A stretch of 64,000 nt of DNA, taken from positions 62,001 through 126,000 of the forward strand of contig NZ_AEGR01000029.1 in NCBI RefSeq assembly GCF_000211835.1, in the 5' to 3' direction. Origin of the DNA: Hylemonella gracilis ATCC 19624 (GTDB taxonomy: Bacteria; Pseudomonadota; Gammaproteobacteria; Burkholderiales; Burkholderiaceae_C). Made by a program: the position numbers and the translations under genes. The notes beneath the pieces are model-generated. The model searched no databases. It saw only the letters and a program-made list of their open reading frames with translations, and was not told where the DNA came from. Shown here piece by piece: positions 48,449 through 57,949 of this stretch (position 1 is the first letter of the stretch; the number at the start of each line of letters is the position of its first letter).

Positions 48449-49054
48449 ATGCCCCCGGTTGACCAGCACCTGATTGAGCGGCCGCTGGCCAGCGAGACGC
48501 TGTTTCGGGGCAATTTCCTCGATGCCCGCCGCGATACCGTGGCCCTGCCGGATGGCGGAACCGCCACCCGCGAGTACGTCGTTCACCCCGGTGCCGTGGT
48601 CATCGTGCCCCTGTTGGACGATGGCCGTGTGGTCATTGAGCGGCAGTTCCGTTACCCCGTGGACCGCGTGATGATCGAATTTCCCGCCGGCAAGCTGGAC
48701 GCTGGCGAGGATCCCCTGGTCTGCGCCCGGCGCGAATTGCTGGAGGAAACCGGTTATACCGCTCGCGAATGGGCCAAGGCGGGGCAGATGCATCTGGCGA
48801 TTGCCTATTCCACCGAAGTGCTGCACATTTACTTCGCGCGTGGCTTGCGGCAAGGCGAACGCAAGCTCGACGAGGGCGAATTCCTCGACGTGTCCACCGC
48901 CACCCCCGCCCAGCTGCTGGATTGGAGTCGCAGCGGCGAACTCACCGACGCCAAGAGTCTGAGTTGCTTGCTCTGGCTGCAAAACGTGCTGTCGGGGGCC
49001 TGGGGCCTCGATTGGCAAGCCTTTCCTGGCAACGCCCCCACGCCGGCAGGATGA
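48449..49054 (+). CDS. NUDIX hydrolase, ADP-ribose pyrophosphatase type
   Basis: A 201-residue NUDIX protein. The box is perfect: GKLDAGEDPLVCARRELLEE followed by TGY, fitting Gx5Ex7REUxEExGU. The N-terminal strand pattern VVIVPLLDDGRVVIERQFRY is that of the NudF/ADP-ribose group, which hydrolyse ADP-ribose to AMP and ribose 5-phosphate. Start ATG 48449 begins the conserved part; the frame extends upstream to 48368 without similarity. Confidence 0.88.
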   Translation: MPPVDQHLIERPLASETLFRGNFLDARRDTVALPDGGTATREYVVHPGAVVIVPLLDDGRVVIERQFRYPVDRVMIEFPAGKLDAGEDPLVCARRELLEETGYTAREWAKAGQMHLAIAYSTEVLHIYFARGLRQGERKLDEGEFLDVSTATPAQLLDWSRSGELTDAKSLSCLLWLQNVLSGAWGLDWQAFPGNAPTPAG

Positions 49055-49079
49055 ACGGGAACGCTGGAGAATCCCGTTC

Positions 49080-49580
49080 ATGAAAGTCCTCAACTTGCGC
49101 TGTGGCGCGAACCATGCCTTCGAGGGCTGGTTCGCCTCGGAGGAGGACTACGCCAGTCAAACCGAGCGCGGCCTGCTCGCATGCCCGGTCTGCGGTGACC
49201 ACGCCGTGCACAAATTGCCGAGCGCTCCCCGCCTCAACCTCGGTGCCAAGCCGACGGCAGCGGCCGATGACAGCCCGGCGCGTGCCGACACCGAAGGCAA
49301 AGACGCCACGAACAAGGGCGAAGTCAGCAGCGCGGACCCCTTACAGGCCATGCAGGCCATGCAGGCGGCGTATTTGCAGTTTGCCCGTCACGTGGCCCAG
49401 CACACCGAGGACGTGGGTGAACGCTTCGCCGAGGAGGCGCGCAAGATCCACTATGGGGAAAGCGAGGAGCGGGGCATACGCGGCAAGACCTCGCCCAAGG
49501 AAGCCGAGGCCTTGCTGGAGGAGGGCATCAGCGTGATGCCCTTGTTCCTGCCCGAGGGCATCGAAGGCCCGCTGCAGTGA
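49080..49580 (+). CDS. DUF1178 family protein
   Basis: A 166-residue cytoplasmic protein that starts MKVLNLRCGANHAFEGWFAS, the typical DUF1178 beginning, with paired cysteines (LACPVCGDHAVHKL) that probably bind zinc, and ends with KEAEALLEEGISVMPLFLP, also a hallmark. The middle ~35 residues are Ala/Asp-rich and variable. The family has no known function. Located 25 bases after the NUDIX gene. Confidence 0.9.
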   Translation: MKVLNLRCGANHAFEGWFASEEDYASQTERGLLACPVCGDHAVHKLPSAPRLNLGAKPTAAADDSPARADTEGKDATNKGEVSSADPLQAMQAMQAAYLQFARHVAQHTEDVGERFAEEARKIHYGESEERGIRGKTSPKEAEALLEEGISVMPLFLPEGIEGPLQ

Positions 49581-49596
49581 GCAGCGCAGCCCTCGC

Positions 49597-50118
49597 TCAG
49601 AACAGCAGCGTGGGATTGTTCCGCCACACCGACCAGGTGAGGGCCGAGGCAAAACCCACCCAGGCCAGATAGGGCAGCAAGAGCAGTCCCGCCAAGCGGT
49701 GGATGCGCCAGAACAGGGTCATCGTTCCCGCGACCAGCGCGAGCAGCAGCAGCGCGTCCAAGAAGGCCCAGGCGCCCAGGTGCCAGACGAAAAACAGCCA
49801 TGACCAGAGCGCGTTGACGATCAGCTGCGCGACGAACATGCCCAGTGCAAGGCCCAGCCGCGCGGCGCCTCGTTCCCGCCAGGCCAGCCAGGCGGCCACT
49901 CCCATCATCAGGTAAAGCACGGTCCAGACTGGCCCGAACGCCGAGGCGGGCGGCGCCCATTCGGGGCGCAGCAACTGGCGGTAGAAACTGCCGGCTTCGA
50001 CCGAGGCGACCGCGCCCACGGCCGCCGTCGTGAAGGCCAGCGCCAGCCAAGCCATCAGGCCAAGAACTTGTGCGGGGAGTGAGCGTCGTGGCATGGATCT
50101 TTGAGTTGGGTGTCGCAT
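49597..50118 (-). CDS. TspO/MBR family tryptophan-rich sensory protein
   Basis: A 165-173-residue membrane protein with five helices. The family core is recognisable: YRQLLRPEWAPPASAFGPVW (LRPEWAPP), TVLYLMMGVAAWLAW and LIVNALWSWLFFVWHLG followed by YLAWVGFASALTWSVWRNNP. TspO proteins bind porphyrins and related ligands; bacterial members act as sensors or porphyrin-handling proteins. Two ATG codons are possible (50118 or 50094), neither with a clear ribosome-binding site. Confidence 0.88.
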   Translation of the reverse strand: MRHPTQRSMPRRSLPAQVLGLMAWLALAFTTAAVGAVASVEAGSFYRQLLRPEWAPPASAFGPVWTVLYLMMGVAAWLAWRERGAARLGLALGMFVAQLIVNALWSWLFFVWHLGAWAFLDALLLLALVAGTMTLFWRIHRLAGLLLLPYLAWVGFASALTWSVWRNNPTLLF

Positions 50119-50148
50119 GGAGGTGAAGCTTCCAAGGCTGGCGAGGTT

Positions 50149-51972
50149 CTAGGATTTGAATTGCAACGCCGCCAACCGCGCATACAGCCCGCCCGCTGCC
50201 GTCAGTTCCGCGTGCGTGCCTTGCTCGACGATGCGGCCTTGGTCGATCACCACGATGCGATCGGCTTTTTGCACGGTGGCGAGACGGTGGGCGATGACCA
50301 GGGTGGTGCGGTCGCGCATGGCGGATTCCAGCGCGGCTTGCACCATGCGCTCGCTCTCGGCGTCCAATGCGCTGGTCGCTTCATCCAGCAGCAGCAAGGG
50401 CGCGTTCTTGAGCATGGCGCGAGCGATGGCGATGCGCTGGCGCTGCCCTCCCGACAGGCGCACACCGCGCTCACCCAGGAAGGTGTCATAACCCTCGGGT
50501 AGGGCGCGGATGAAGTCGTCCGCGTGCGCCGCGTGCGCGGCGGCATGCACGTCCGCATCGCTCGCATCGGGGCGGCCGTAGCGGATGTTTTCGAGCGCGC
50601 TGGTCGAGAAGATCACCGGCTCCTGCGGCACCAGCGCCATGCGGTCGCGCAATGCTCGCAGGTTTGCGCTCGTGAGGGGTGTGCCGTCCAGCATGACACG
50701 GCCGGCCTGCGGGTCGTAGAAACGCAGCAGCAGTTGCAGCACCGTGCTCTTGCCCGCGCCGCTGGGGCCGACCAGGGCCACGGTCTCGCCAGGGCGGACT
50801 TCCAGCGTGAAGTCTCGCAAGGCCGCTTGCATGGGGCGTGAGGGGTAATGAAAGGTCACGGCTTCGAAACGCACGTGACTGGGGCCATCGGTCGGGGGCA
50901 AGGGCTGGGCTTGCGCGGGTGAGCGGATGGGGGAGCGCAGGTTCAGCAGTTCCATGAGTCGCTCGGTCGCACCCGCCGCGCGCAGCAGCTCACCATACAC
51001 CTCGCCCAGCACGGCGAAGGAACTGGCCAGCATGATCACGAAGACCACGGTCTGGCCCAGGTGCCCGGCGCTGATCTGCCCGGCCAGCACGGCCTGGGTG
51101 CCCTGGTACAGACCCCAGAGCAGAGCGGCCGAGGTGGCGATGATGATGAAGCCCATGAGCGTGGCGCGCGCCCGGACCCGCCGGCGGGCGGTCATGAAGG
51201 CGTTTTCGGTGGCGTCTGCGAAGCGGCGGGTTTCACGCGCCTCGGCGGTGTAGCCTTGAACCACGGGGATCGCATTCAGCACCTCGCCCGCGATGGCGCT
51301 GGAATCGGCCACGCGGTCCTGGCTGGCGCGTGACAGTCGCCGCACGCGGCGGCCAAACCAGACGCTGGGCAGCACCACCAGCACCAGCACGCCCAGCACC
51401 TGGGTCATGATCCACGGATTGGTCCAGATCAGCATGGCCAGCGCACCCAGGCCGGTCACGGCGCTGCGCAGGCCCATCGAGAAAGACGAGCCCACCACGG
51501 TTTGCACCAGGGTCGTGTCAGCGGTCAGGCGCGAGAGCACCTCACCGGTCTGCGTGGTTTCGAAGAACTCGGGACTTTGCCGCAGCACGTGGGCATAAAT
51601 GCCGTTGCGCAGGTCGGCGGTGACGCGCTCACCCAACCAGCTCATCAGGTAGAAACGCACGGCGGAGAACAGGCCCAGGGCCGCTGCCACGCCAAACAGC
51701 AGGGCGAAATGCTCGCGCAAGGCCAGCAATTGTTCGCCGCGGCCTTGCGCCGAGGCGGGGGAGCTCAGGCCTTGGTCAATCAGCGCACGCAGGGCGAGGG
51801 GAAAAGCCAGCGTGGCGGCCGCGGCCAAGGCGAGGAAGACCAGGGCCAACACGATGCGACCCCGGTAGGGCCGCAGAAATGGCCCGAGCCCACTCAAGGA
51901 CTGAGGGCGAGCGCGCGGCGGCTCAGAAGAGGAGGGGGTGGCGGAGGGCGGGGGCGTTGCGGTGTCGGGCAT
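50149..51972 (-). CDS. MsbA-like ABC exporter, fused permease and ATPase
   Basis: A 607-residue half-transporter: six transmembrane helices in residues ~40-330 and a nucleotide-binding domain from ~360. ATPase motifs are Walker A GPSGAGKST near residue 400, the signature VRLSGGQRQRIAIARAML, Walker B LLLLDEATSALD and the H-loop VIAHRLATV. This is the ABCB/multidrug-lipid exporter type and would act as a homodimer in the inner membrane. A Pro/Ser-rich N-terminal stretch (~30 residues) precedes the first helix. The substrate cannot be predicted; lipid A core is exported by MsbA, but this gene lacks the lpxK neighbour usual for MsbA. Confidence 0.9.
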   Translation of the reverse strand: MPDTATPPPSATPSSSEPPRARPQSLSGLGPFLRPYRGRIVLALVFLALAAAATLAFPLALRALIDQGLSSPASAQGRGEQLLALREHFALLFGVAAALGLFSAVRFYLMSWLGERVTADLRNGIYAHVLRQSPEFFETTQTGEVLSRLTADTTLVQTVVGSSFSMGLRSAVTGLGALAMLIWTNPWIMTQVLGVLVLVVLPSVWFGRRVRRLSRASQDRVADSSAIAGEVLNAIPVVQGYTAEARETRRFADATENAFMTARRRVRARATLMGFIIIATSAALLWGLYQGTQAVLAGQISAGHLGQTVVFVIMLASSFAVLGEVYGELLRAAGATERLMELLNLRSPIRSPAQAQPLPPTDGPSHVRFEAVTFHYPSRPMQAALRDFTLEVRPGETVALVGPSGAGKSTVLQLLLRFYDPQAGRVMLDGTPLTSANLRALRDRMALVPQEPVIFSTSALENIRYGRPDASDADVHAAAHAAHADDFIRALPEGYDTFLGERGVRLSGGQRQRIAIARAMLKNAPLLLLDEATSALDAESERMVQAALESAMRDRTTLVIAHRLATVQKADRIVVIDQGRIVEQGTHAELTAAGGLYARLAALQFKS

Positions 51973-52149
51973 GGCGGCAGAGCATAGCCGCCTGGCGTGA
52001 AATGTGTTGCGGGTAGACGTTGTGTCCGTGGCCGCGCACGGTTACGCGCGGGCTTGGCAGGTGCTTCGCGGCCACCGTGCCGCTTGTGTTGCCCCCGGCA
52101 GGGGCACCATCCGCCGATAGACCCCCACGCGCGGTCGGGAACGGCGTGC

Positions 52150-53115
52150 TCAGCGCTTGGCCAACACCTCGCGCAGCTTGTCCGCGAGTTCGTCGATGTC
52201 GAACTTGGTGATGTAGGCGTCCGCCCCCGCGCTCTTGGCCTGAATCTCGCTCGCGCTGCCCGTGAGCGAGGAGTGGATCACGACGGGGATGTCACTGAAC
52301 TGCGGGTTCGATTTCACCAGACGCGTCAGATTGAAACCGTCCAGTTCAGGCATTTCCAGGTCGGTCAGCAGCAGGGCGACTTTGTCCTTGGCGCGTTTGC
52401 CTTCCCGAGCCGCCTGGGCGGCCAAGACTTGCAGCTGTTCCCAGGCTTCCTTGCCGTTGTGGGTCATGACGCAGGGAACGCCCAGCGCCTCCATGCCCTT
52501 TTGGATCAGCTCGCAGGCCATGACGGAGTCGTCGGCGGCCAGCATCACCACGCCCGGCGGCAAGGCGATGCGGCCGCCCGTGGGCTGGTCAAACTTGGCG
52601 TGCTCAGGCTGGACGTCGTGCAGGATGCGCTCCACGTCGATGACCTGGGCCAGGCGGGAGTTTTCGGCATCGCCATCGACCCTTGCGATGCTGGTGACGA
52701 ACTGACCGCCGCGCCCGGCCGCGGTCAGCACATGCTTCCAGTCCACCTGCACGATTTCGGTCACCTCCTCCACCGCGAAGCCCTGGGTGGTGCGCGCGAA
52801 CTCGGTCACCAGCAGGATGCGGTCTTCCTTCTGCGGTTTGCAGCCCGTGAGCGCGGGCAGGTCAATCACCGAGATGATCTGCCCGCGGATGTTCGCCACA
52901 CCCAGCACATGGGGCGGCGCGCTCACCATCTTGGTCAGCGCGGGCATGGTCATGATCTCGCGCACCTTGAAGATGTTGATGCCAAACAGCTCGCGTCGAT
53001 CGCTGTCCGCGGCTTCTCCGAGGCGAAAGAGCAGCAGTTCGAAACGGTTGTTGCTCGACTGGCCCTGGTGTTGGCTTGGGTTCAAGGAGCCAGCAGATGC
53101 TGCGGGGGAGCTCAT
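52150..53115 (-). CDS. cheV: Chemotaxis protein CheV (CheW-receiver hybrid)
   Basis: A 321-residue protein with an N-terminal CheW domain (~residues 25-175, including GINIFKVREIM and GVANIRGQIISVIDLPAL) that couples receptors to CheA, and a C-terminal response-regulator domain (~187-320). Phosphorylation site is Asp252 in LLLTDLEMPELDG, with the acidic pair Asp195-Asp196 and Lys in AYITKFD. CheV tunes receptor-kinase output and adaptation. There are no other chemotaxis or flagellar genes in the window, so it is transcribed alone. Confidence 0.95.
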   Translation of the reverse strand: MSSPAASAGSLNPSQHQGQSSNNRFELLLFRLGEAADSDRRELFGINIFKVREIMTMPALTKMVSAPPHVLGVANIRGQIISVIDLPALTGCKPQKEDRILLVTEFARTTQGFAVEEVTEIVQVDWKHVLTAAGRGGQFVTSIARVDGDAENSRLAQVIDVERILHDVQPEHAKFDQPTGGRIALPPGVVMLAADDSVMACELIQKGMEALGVPCVMTHNGKEAWEQLQVLAAQAAREGKRAKDKVALLLTDLEMPELDGFNLTRLVKSNPQFSDIPVVIHSSLTGSASEIQAKSAGADAYITKFDIDELADKLREVLAKR

Positions 53116-53418
53116 GGGAGTGTCCTTTGCGGTTTGTTCTTGGCCTAGGAGCCTCGACGAGGCACCAGCCTAATACAACGGCAAGAGTTTAAGCAAGTTC
53201 AGAGCGGATAAATTGACACATCTGCATCAGAAACGGTGCGAAGGCGTCACTGCTTGCGCCTAAACCACTGTCCGAATCCGCGCAAGCCACGGCGTGAACG
53301 GCCAAACACCCGATCGGGGCATCGGTGCACAGGGCTGCGCGGTTCGTGTGCTTGATGCACCATCGACGCTGTTGGATTCTTGTCCCGCTCTTCAACCCGT
53401 TTTGACCATCCATACACC
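53116..53418. other. Gene-free divergent region between cheV and the Old Yellow Enzyme gene
   Basis: This 303-base stretch separates two divergent genes. It is less GC-rich near 53165-53230. I found no convincing promoter hexamers, palindrome or RNA fold; open frames here are short and have no similarity that I recognise. Confidence 0.5.
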
Positions 53419-54507
53419 ATGACCGCTGCTCTTTTTTCTCCCTTGCAAGTGGGCGCCTTGACCGTGCCCAACCGTGTCTTCATGGCGCCCCTGACCCGCG
53501 CCCGGGCCGGCGAGGCCCATCTGCCCAACGCCCTGATGGCCGAGCACTACGCTCAGCGTGCCAGCGGCGGCCTGCTGATCGCCGAGGCCACCATGGCCCT
53601 GGACGGCAACTCGGCCTTCTGGAAGGAGCCGGGCGTGCATTCCCAGGCCCAGGTCGAAGGCTGGCGGCTGGTGACTGACGCCGTCCACAAGGCGGGCGGG
53701 CGCATCTTCCTGCAAATCTGGCATGGTGGCCGCGCCTGCCACCCCGATCTGAATGGCGGTGCTCAGCCCGTGGCGCCCAGCGCGATTCCCATCACCAGCG
53801 ACATGGTGCACACCCCCAAGGGCAAGGTGGCCTACGCCACCCCGCGCGCGCTGCGTGATGATGAACTGCCTGGCATCGTGGAGGGATTCCGCCAGGCTGC
53901 CCGGAACGCCAAGACGGCGGGCTTTGACGGCGTGGAAGTGCATGGCGCCAACGGCTACCTGTTGGATGAGTTCCTGCGCGATGGTTCCAACCAGCGCACG
54001 GGCCCCTACGGCGGCTCGCGCGAGAACCGCGCCCGTCTCCTGTTCGAAGTGCTCGAGGCCACCATCGGCGTGTGGGGAGCCGACCGCGTGGGCCTGCGCC
54101 TGTCGCCCCTCAACAGCTTCAACAGCATGAAGGACAGCGACCCCGTGGGCCTCACAACCTGGCTGGCCGGAGAGTTGAACCGCTTCGGCCTGGCCTACCT
54201 GCACCTGATGCGGGGTGATTTCAAGGGCCTGCAAAAGGGCGACCTGATGACCCCGGCGCGTGCTGCCTACAAGGGCGTGCTGATCGGCAACATGGGTTAC
54301 AGCGGAGCGGAAGCCGCCCAGGCCATCGCCGAGGGCAAGCTCGACGCCGTGGCCTTCGGCACCGCCTACTTGGCCAACCCCGACCTGCCCGAGCGCCTGC
54401 GGGCTGGTGCTCCCCTCAACGCACCCCATCCCGCCACCTTCTACACCGAGGGCCCGGCGGGCTACACCGACTACCCGCGCTGGGACGGTGTGAGCCGGGC
54501 CGTCTGA
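53419..54507 (+). CDS. Old Yellow Enzyme-family alkene reductase (NemA-like)
   Basis: A 362-residue FMN-dependent TIM-barrel reductase of the N-ethylmaleimide reductase/OYE family, which reduces activated C=C bonds and some nitro compounds with NADPH. Conserved segments are NRVFMAPLTRARA, FLQIWHGGRACHPDLNGG (with the His-Asn-type substrate-binding pair region) and NQRTGPYGGSRENRAR (with the catalytic Tyr region upstream in HGANGYLLDEFLRDG). The start at ATG 53419 matches the family; the frame opens earlier at 53380. Alone in the neighbourhood. Confidence 0.92.
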   Translation: MTAALFSPLQVGALTVPNRVFMAPLTRARAGEAHLPNALMAEHYAQRASGGLLIAEATMALDGNSAFWKEPGVHSQAQVEGWRLVTDAVHKAGGRIFLQIWHGGRACHPDLNGGAQPVAPSAIPITSDMVHTPKGKVAYATPRALRDDELPGIVEGFRQAARNAKTAGFDGVEVHGANGYLLDEFLRDGSNQRTGPYGGSRENRARLLFEVLEATIGVWGADRVGLRLSPLNSFNSMKDSDPVGLTTWLAGELNRFGLAYLHLMRGDFKGLQKGDLMTPARAAYKGVLIGNMGYSGAEAAQAIAEGKLDAVAFGTAYLANPDLPERLRAGAPLNAPHPATFYTEGPAGYTDYPRWDGVSRAV

Positions 54508-54513
54508 AGGCGC

Positions 54514-55728
54514 TCACATGGCCGTGTAAGCCTTCTTGGCCTGCACGGCCTTCACGATGTAGCCGCGCGTCTCCTCGTAAGGCAGTTTCAGACGCAGGGC
54601 GTTGTAGACCGCGTCCGCGCGCATGGCATTGATGCGGTCGATGGCCTCGTCCTGCCGGGCCTTGCCAGCCTTCTCGCTGAAGGCACGGTACACATTGCCG
54701 GTGCCCGTGTTGTAGGCGGCGATCGCGCAGTATTCACGCGCGAGCGGGTCCCGGATGTCGTTCAAGGGGCTGTCATGGAGCAGCAGGCCGAGGTAGGTGG
54801 TGCCCAGCTCGATGTTGTTCTCGGGCACGAAGAGAAACTCCTTGCTGGGCGCCAAGTCCTCCCCGCGTGCCTTGCGGTAGGCGTCTCGACCGCCGCTGGA
54901 GGGCACGAGCTGCATCATCCCGTAAGCGGGCGCGCTGGAGACGGCGTAGGGGTTGAACGCGCTCTCGATGCGGATGATGGCGTAGATCAGGCTGCGGTTG
55001 ACTTCGTTCTTCTCCGAATGCTTGCGCACGACGCTGGCGTAGCGCAGCGCGCGCTGGTCGATGCTCGCGTTGACCATCTTCATCTGCACGTAGTGGACGG
55101 TCTTGGGCTTGCCATTGACATCAATCTGGCGCTGTTGGACGCTGCGGGTGCTCAGCCAATCGGCATAGGCTTCGGCTTCGCGGCGCGTGTCGATGACCGC
55201 GTTGTTCTGGTTGACCACCAAGCCCTGCAGATAAGGCGTGCCACTCAACACCACTTCCTTGTCGGAGAACAGGTCCACCGCGCCCGGATCACTGGGCGTG
55301 AGCAGGGCCACGACGCTGGCGCGCCGGAGTTTGTCGCGCACCTGGGGATCGTCCAGATGCTCGATCAGGAGGGTGCCTGCGTCGTAGTCGACCACCACGC
55401 GGCTTTTGTAGTCGTCCGTGTACTTGACGTAGCGCGTGCGACTGGGCAGCGTGTTCGATTCGCGCTCACCCCATTGCTTGCCGCTGTTCTTGCGCAAGGC
55501 CTCCATGAGCTTGTTGTACTCGGCTTGCGCGCGCTTGATGTCGGCCACCAGCAGTTCGGGGTTCGTCTTGTAGGCCTCGACCCGGTTTTCCGCCAGGGTC
55601 TGAAGCGCCGCCTTGGGGTCCTTGGCCATGGCGATGTTGAGTGCCTGCTGGGTGCTGCACCCCGAGAGGGCCAAGGTCACGCCCGCGGAGCCGGCCGCGC
55701 CCAGCAGCAGGCGACGGTGCCTGTTCAT
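54514..55728 (-). CDS. Membrane-bound lytic murein transglycosylase, MltC type
   Basis: A 404-residue lipoprotein ([20 protein letters not shown] followed by lipobox ALSGC) with an MltC-like N-terminal domain (DUF3393; ~residues 30-200) and a C-terminal lysozyme-like SLT domain. The catalytic glutamate is in [15 protein letters not shown], followed by [19 protein letters not shown] and [16 protein letters not shown], the three SLT motifs. It cleaves peptidoglycan glycan strands to anhydromuropeptides at the outer membrane. The start at 55728 overlaps the miaA stop by ATGA, which predicts coupling to miaA; the longer frame upstream is a shadow. Confidence 0.9.
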   Translation of the reverse strand: MNRHRRLLLGAAGSAGVTLALSGCSTQQALNIAMAKDPKAALQTLAENRVEAYKTNPELLVADIKRAQAEYNKLMEALRKNSGKQWGERESNTLPSRTRYVKYTDDYKSRVVVDYDAGTLLIEHLDDPQVRDKLRRASVVALLTPSDPGAVDLFSDKEVVLSGTPYLQGLVVNQNNAVIDTRREAEAYADWLSTRSVQQRQIDVNGKPKTVHYVQMKMVNASIDQRALRYASVVRKHSEKNEVNRSLIYAIIRIESAFNPYAVSSAPAYGMMQLVPSSGGRDAYRKARGEDLAPSKEFLFVPENNIELGTTYLGLLLHDSPLNDIRDPLAREYCAIAAYNTGTGNVYRAFSEKAGKARQDEAIDRINAMRADAVYNALRLKLPYEETRGYIVKAVQAKKAYTAM

Positions 55729-56876
55729 GCCGTTCTTCCTTCCATCGAGGGGTGGGATGGGCCGCGCGTCGCGACGAACTGTGTCGCCAACTCCAGCACG
55801 CGGGCTTGCGCATCCGGTGCATCGCAGGCCACCGCATGGCGCACGAGGCCATCTTGGGCCAGGCCGCGCAGCCAAGTGATCTGGCGCTTGGCCAGTTGGC
55901 GCGTGGCGGTGATGCCGCGTTCGCGCAGCTCGTCCAGCGGCGTCGCGGAGGCAGGCTTGCGCGGCCTGACCTGGGCCTGCCCGTGCGCGCCGTCGGTGTC
56001 TCGCGCGGCCCTCGCCTCATGGCTTAGCTGGGCGTCCAGGAATTCCCAAGCCTGACGGTAGCCCACGCAGCGCATGGAAGGCAGGTCGGGGTGCAGGTCC
56101 CCGCGCGCGCGCAAGGCCCGCACCTCGTCGAGCAAACCGGCTTGCAGCATGGTGTCGAAGCGTTGCGCGATGCGTTCGTGCAGCCAGGCCCGGTCTCGCG
56201 GTTCCAGCGCGATCAAGGTGATGGCCGTCGCGGGGGACGACGTGTCAGGTGGTGCGGGGCTCTCCGTGCGCGTGTGGAAACTCGACAAGGGGCGCCCCGT
56301 CAGACGCTGCACCTCCAGCGCGCGCTGAATGCGCTGCGTGTCACCCGGTGGCAGGCGCGCCGCGGTCACCGGGTCCACGCGACTCAGCTCCGCGTGCAAG
56401 GCGTTCCAACCCCGCGTCCGGGCTTCGGCCTCCAGAGCGGCGCGCACCGTGGCATCGGCCGGGGGCAGGTCGTCCAGGCCTTGCAGCAGGGCCTTGAAAT
56501 ACAGCATGGTGCCGCCGACCAGCAGGGGCAGATGGCCGCGCGCGTGGATGTCATGGATCAGCCGTGTCGCGTCGCGGACGAACTCCGCAGCGCTGTAGGC
56601 CTGCGAGGGGTCGAGGATGTCGATCAGGTGGTGCGGCGCCAGCGCCTGCTCCGCCGCGTCAGGTTTGGCCGTGCCGATGTCCATGCCGCGATACACCAAC
56701 GCCGAATCCACGCTGACGATTTCCACGGGGCAGGTGTCTGCCAGGGCCTGTGCGATGGCCAGCGCGGCCGCTGTCTTGCCGCTGGCGGTCGGGCCGGCGA
56801 TGGCCAGCGTGGCCGGCAGCGGGCTGCCCAAGTCGGTGCTGCGGAGCGGTGGCGAGTAAGGGCTGCGGGCGGACAT
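55725..56876 (-). CDS. miaA: tRNA dimethylallyltransferase
   Basis: A 383-residue enzyme that prenylates A37 of tRNAs reading UNN codons. The P-loop GPTASGKT is at residues 28-35, followed by [16 protein letters not shown] (with the catalytic Asp) and the tRNA-binding signature [13 protein letters not shown] ~35-residue insertion, probably disordered ([20 protein letters not shown] and the residues after it), interrupts the region between [14 protein letters not shown] and [19 protein letters not shown]. It follows the alpha/beta hydrolase gene in an mutL-abh-miaA-mltC run. Confidence 0.94.
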   Translation of the reverse strand: MSARSPYSPPLRSTDLGSPLPATLAIAGPTASGKTAAALAIAQALADTCPVEIVSVDSALVYRGMDIGTAKPDAAEQALAPHHLIDILDPSQAYSAAEFVRDATRLIHDIHARGHLPLLVGGTMLYFKALLQGLDDLPPADATVRAALEAEARTRGWNALHAELSRVDPVTAARLPPGDTQRIQRALEVQRLTGRPLSSFHTRTESPAPPDTSSPATAITLIALEPRDRAWLHERIAQRFDTMLQAGLLDEVRALRARGDLHPDLPSMRCVGYRQAWEFLDAQLSHEARAARDTDGAHGQAQVRPRKPASATPLDELRERGITATRQLAKRQITWLRGLAQDGLVRHAVACDAPDAQARVLELATQFVATRGPSHPSMEGRTA

Positions 56877-56932
56877 CGCCGCAAGGCTAGCAGATCAGCG
56901 GGTTCGCCCGGAGTCCGAAGCGGTGCTTGGAT

Positions 56933-57895
56933 TCAGCGGCTGGCTTGACGCGGCGAATGGAGCGTGCCGGAGTTGCTCACGGCGGCGCCCAGACCGAACA
57001 GCTCCGCCAGCGCCTCGCGGTAATACGGCCGACCGATGGTGTTGGTGTTGTGGTGGGTGCCGCCTTCGACCAGCACGAAGCGCTTCGGGCCGGTCGCGGC
57101 GTCGAACAACTGACGTCCGAGCGCGGGCGGGATTGTGCTGTCCTCGCTGCCATGCACCACCAGCAGGGGCGAGCCGATGTGGCCGACACGCTGGATGGCT
57201 TCCATCTTCTGGGTGATCAGCGCGCGGTCCAAGGGCCAGAACAGCAGCCAGCCCCATTTGTAGCTGCTCACCACGTCGGGGATGGAGGTGAAGGTGCCCT
57301 CGACGAGGGTGCCTCGCTCGTCGGGCACCTCGGCCGCCAGGTGGATGGCGATGGCGCCCCCGAGTGAGTGGCCGAAGATGTAGCGCGGCCGATCCGGGTA
57401 CTGGCGCGCCAGCCAGTCCCAGGCGGCACGCGCGTCCTCGTAGGCGCTCGCCTCGGACGGCAGGGCGGCCGTGCTTTTGCCAAAACCCCGGTAGTCGATC
57501 GCCAGCACCGAGAACCCCAGTTCTTGCATGTGACGCGCGCGCAGGGCCGAGCCCACCACGTTGTAGCGCGCGCCATGCAAGTAGAGCAACACGGGGGCTT
57601 CGTCGGGCTTGAGATGGCGTCGCGACAGATCGGGGTGGGCCAGCCAGAGTCCGTGCAGGCGGGCGGGTCGAGGCGTCCCGGCGTCATCGTCATGCTCCCG
57701 CGCCATGAAGTCGATCCAGACCTCGCTCATCCCTTCCGCGGCGCTTTCGCCACCCCACCAACTGCGGTCGGAAGGCTGGAAGATCCAGCCGCGTTGCTTT
57801 TCGTCGAGCGTGCCGCAGCCCGCGAGCAGCCCGAGAAACGTCAACAGCAGGAGCAGGGGCAGCAGGGGAATGAGCCAGAGTCGCCGGTTTTTCAT
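56933..57895 (-). CDS. Alpha/beta hydrolase lipoprotein
   Basis: A 320-residue serine hydrolase. The signal (RRLWLIPLLPLLLLLTFLGL, then LAGCGT) ends in a lipobox, so it is likely a membrane-tethered lipoprotein. The nucleophile elbow is GHSLGGAIAIH, the oxyanion region is YLHGARYNVVGS, the catalytic Asp is probably in VVHGSEDSTIP and the His in VEGGTHHNTN. It is related to the BEM46/ABHD13-type hydrolases; substrate unknown. It lies between mutL and miaA. Confidence 0.85.
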   Translation of the reverse strand: MKNRRLWLIPLLPLLLLLTFLGLLAGCGTLDEKQRGWIFQPSDRSWWGGESAAEGMSEVWIDFMAREHDDDAGTPRPARLHGLWLAHPDLSRRHLKPDEAPVLLYLHGARYNVVGSALRARHMQELGFSVLAIDYRGFGKSTAALPSEASAYEDARAAWDWLARQYPDRPRYIFGHSLGGAIAIHLAAEVPDERGTLVEGTFTSIPDVVSSYKWGWLLFWPLDRALITQKMEAIQRVGHIGSPLLVVHGSEDSTIPPALGRQLFDAATGPKRFVLVEGGTHHNTNTIGRPYYREALAELFGLGAAVSNSGTLHSPRQASR

Positions 57896-57949
57896 GGAGG
57901 CCGATGATGCATTGCCGGATGAGGAGCCTGCTGCCGTGGGGGCATCCGC

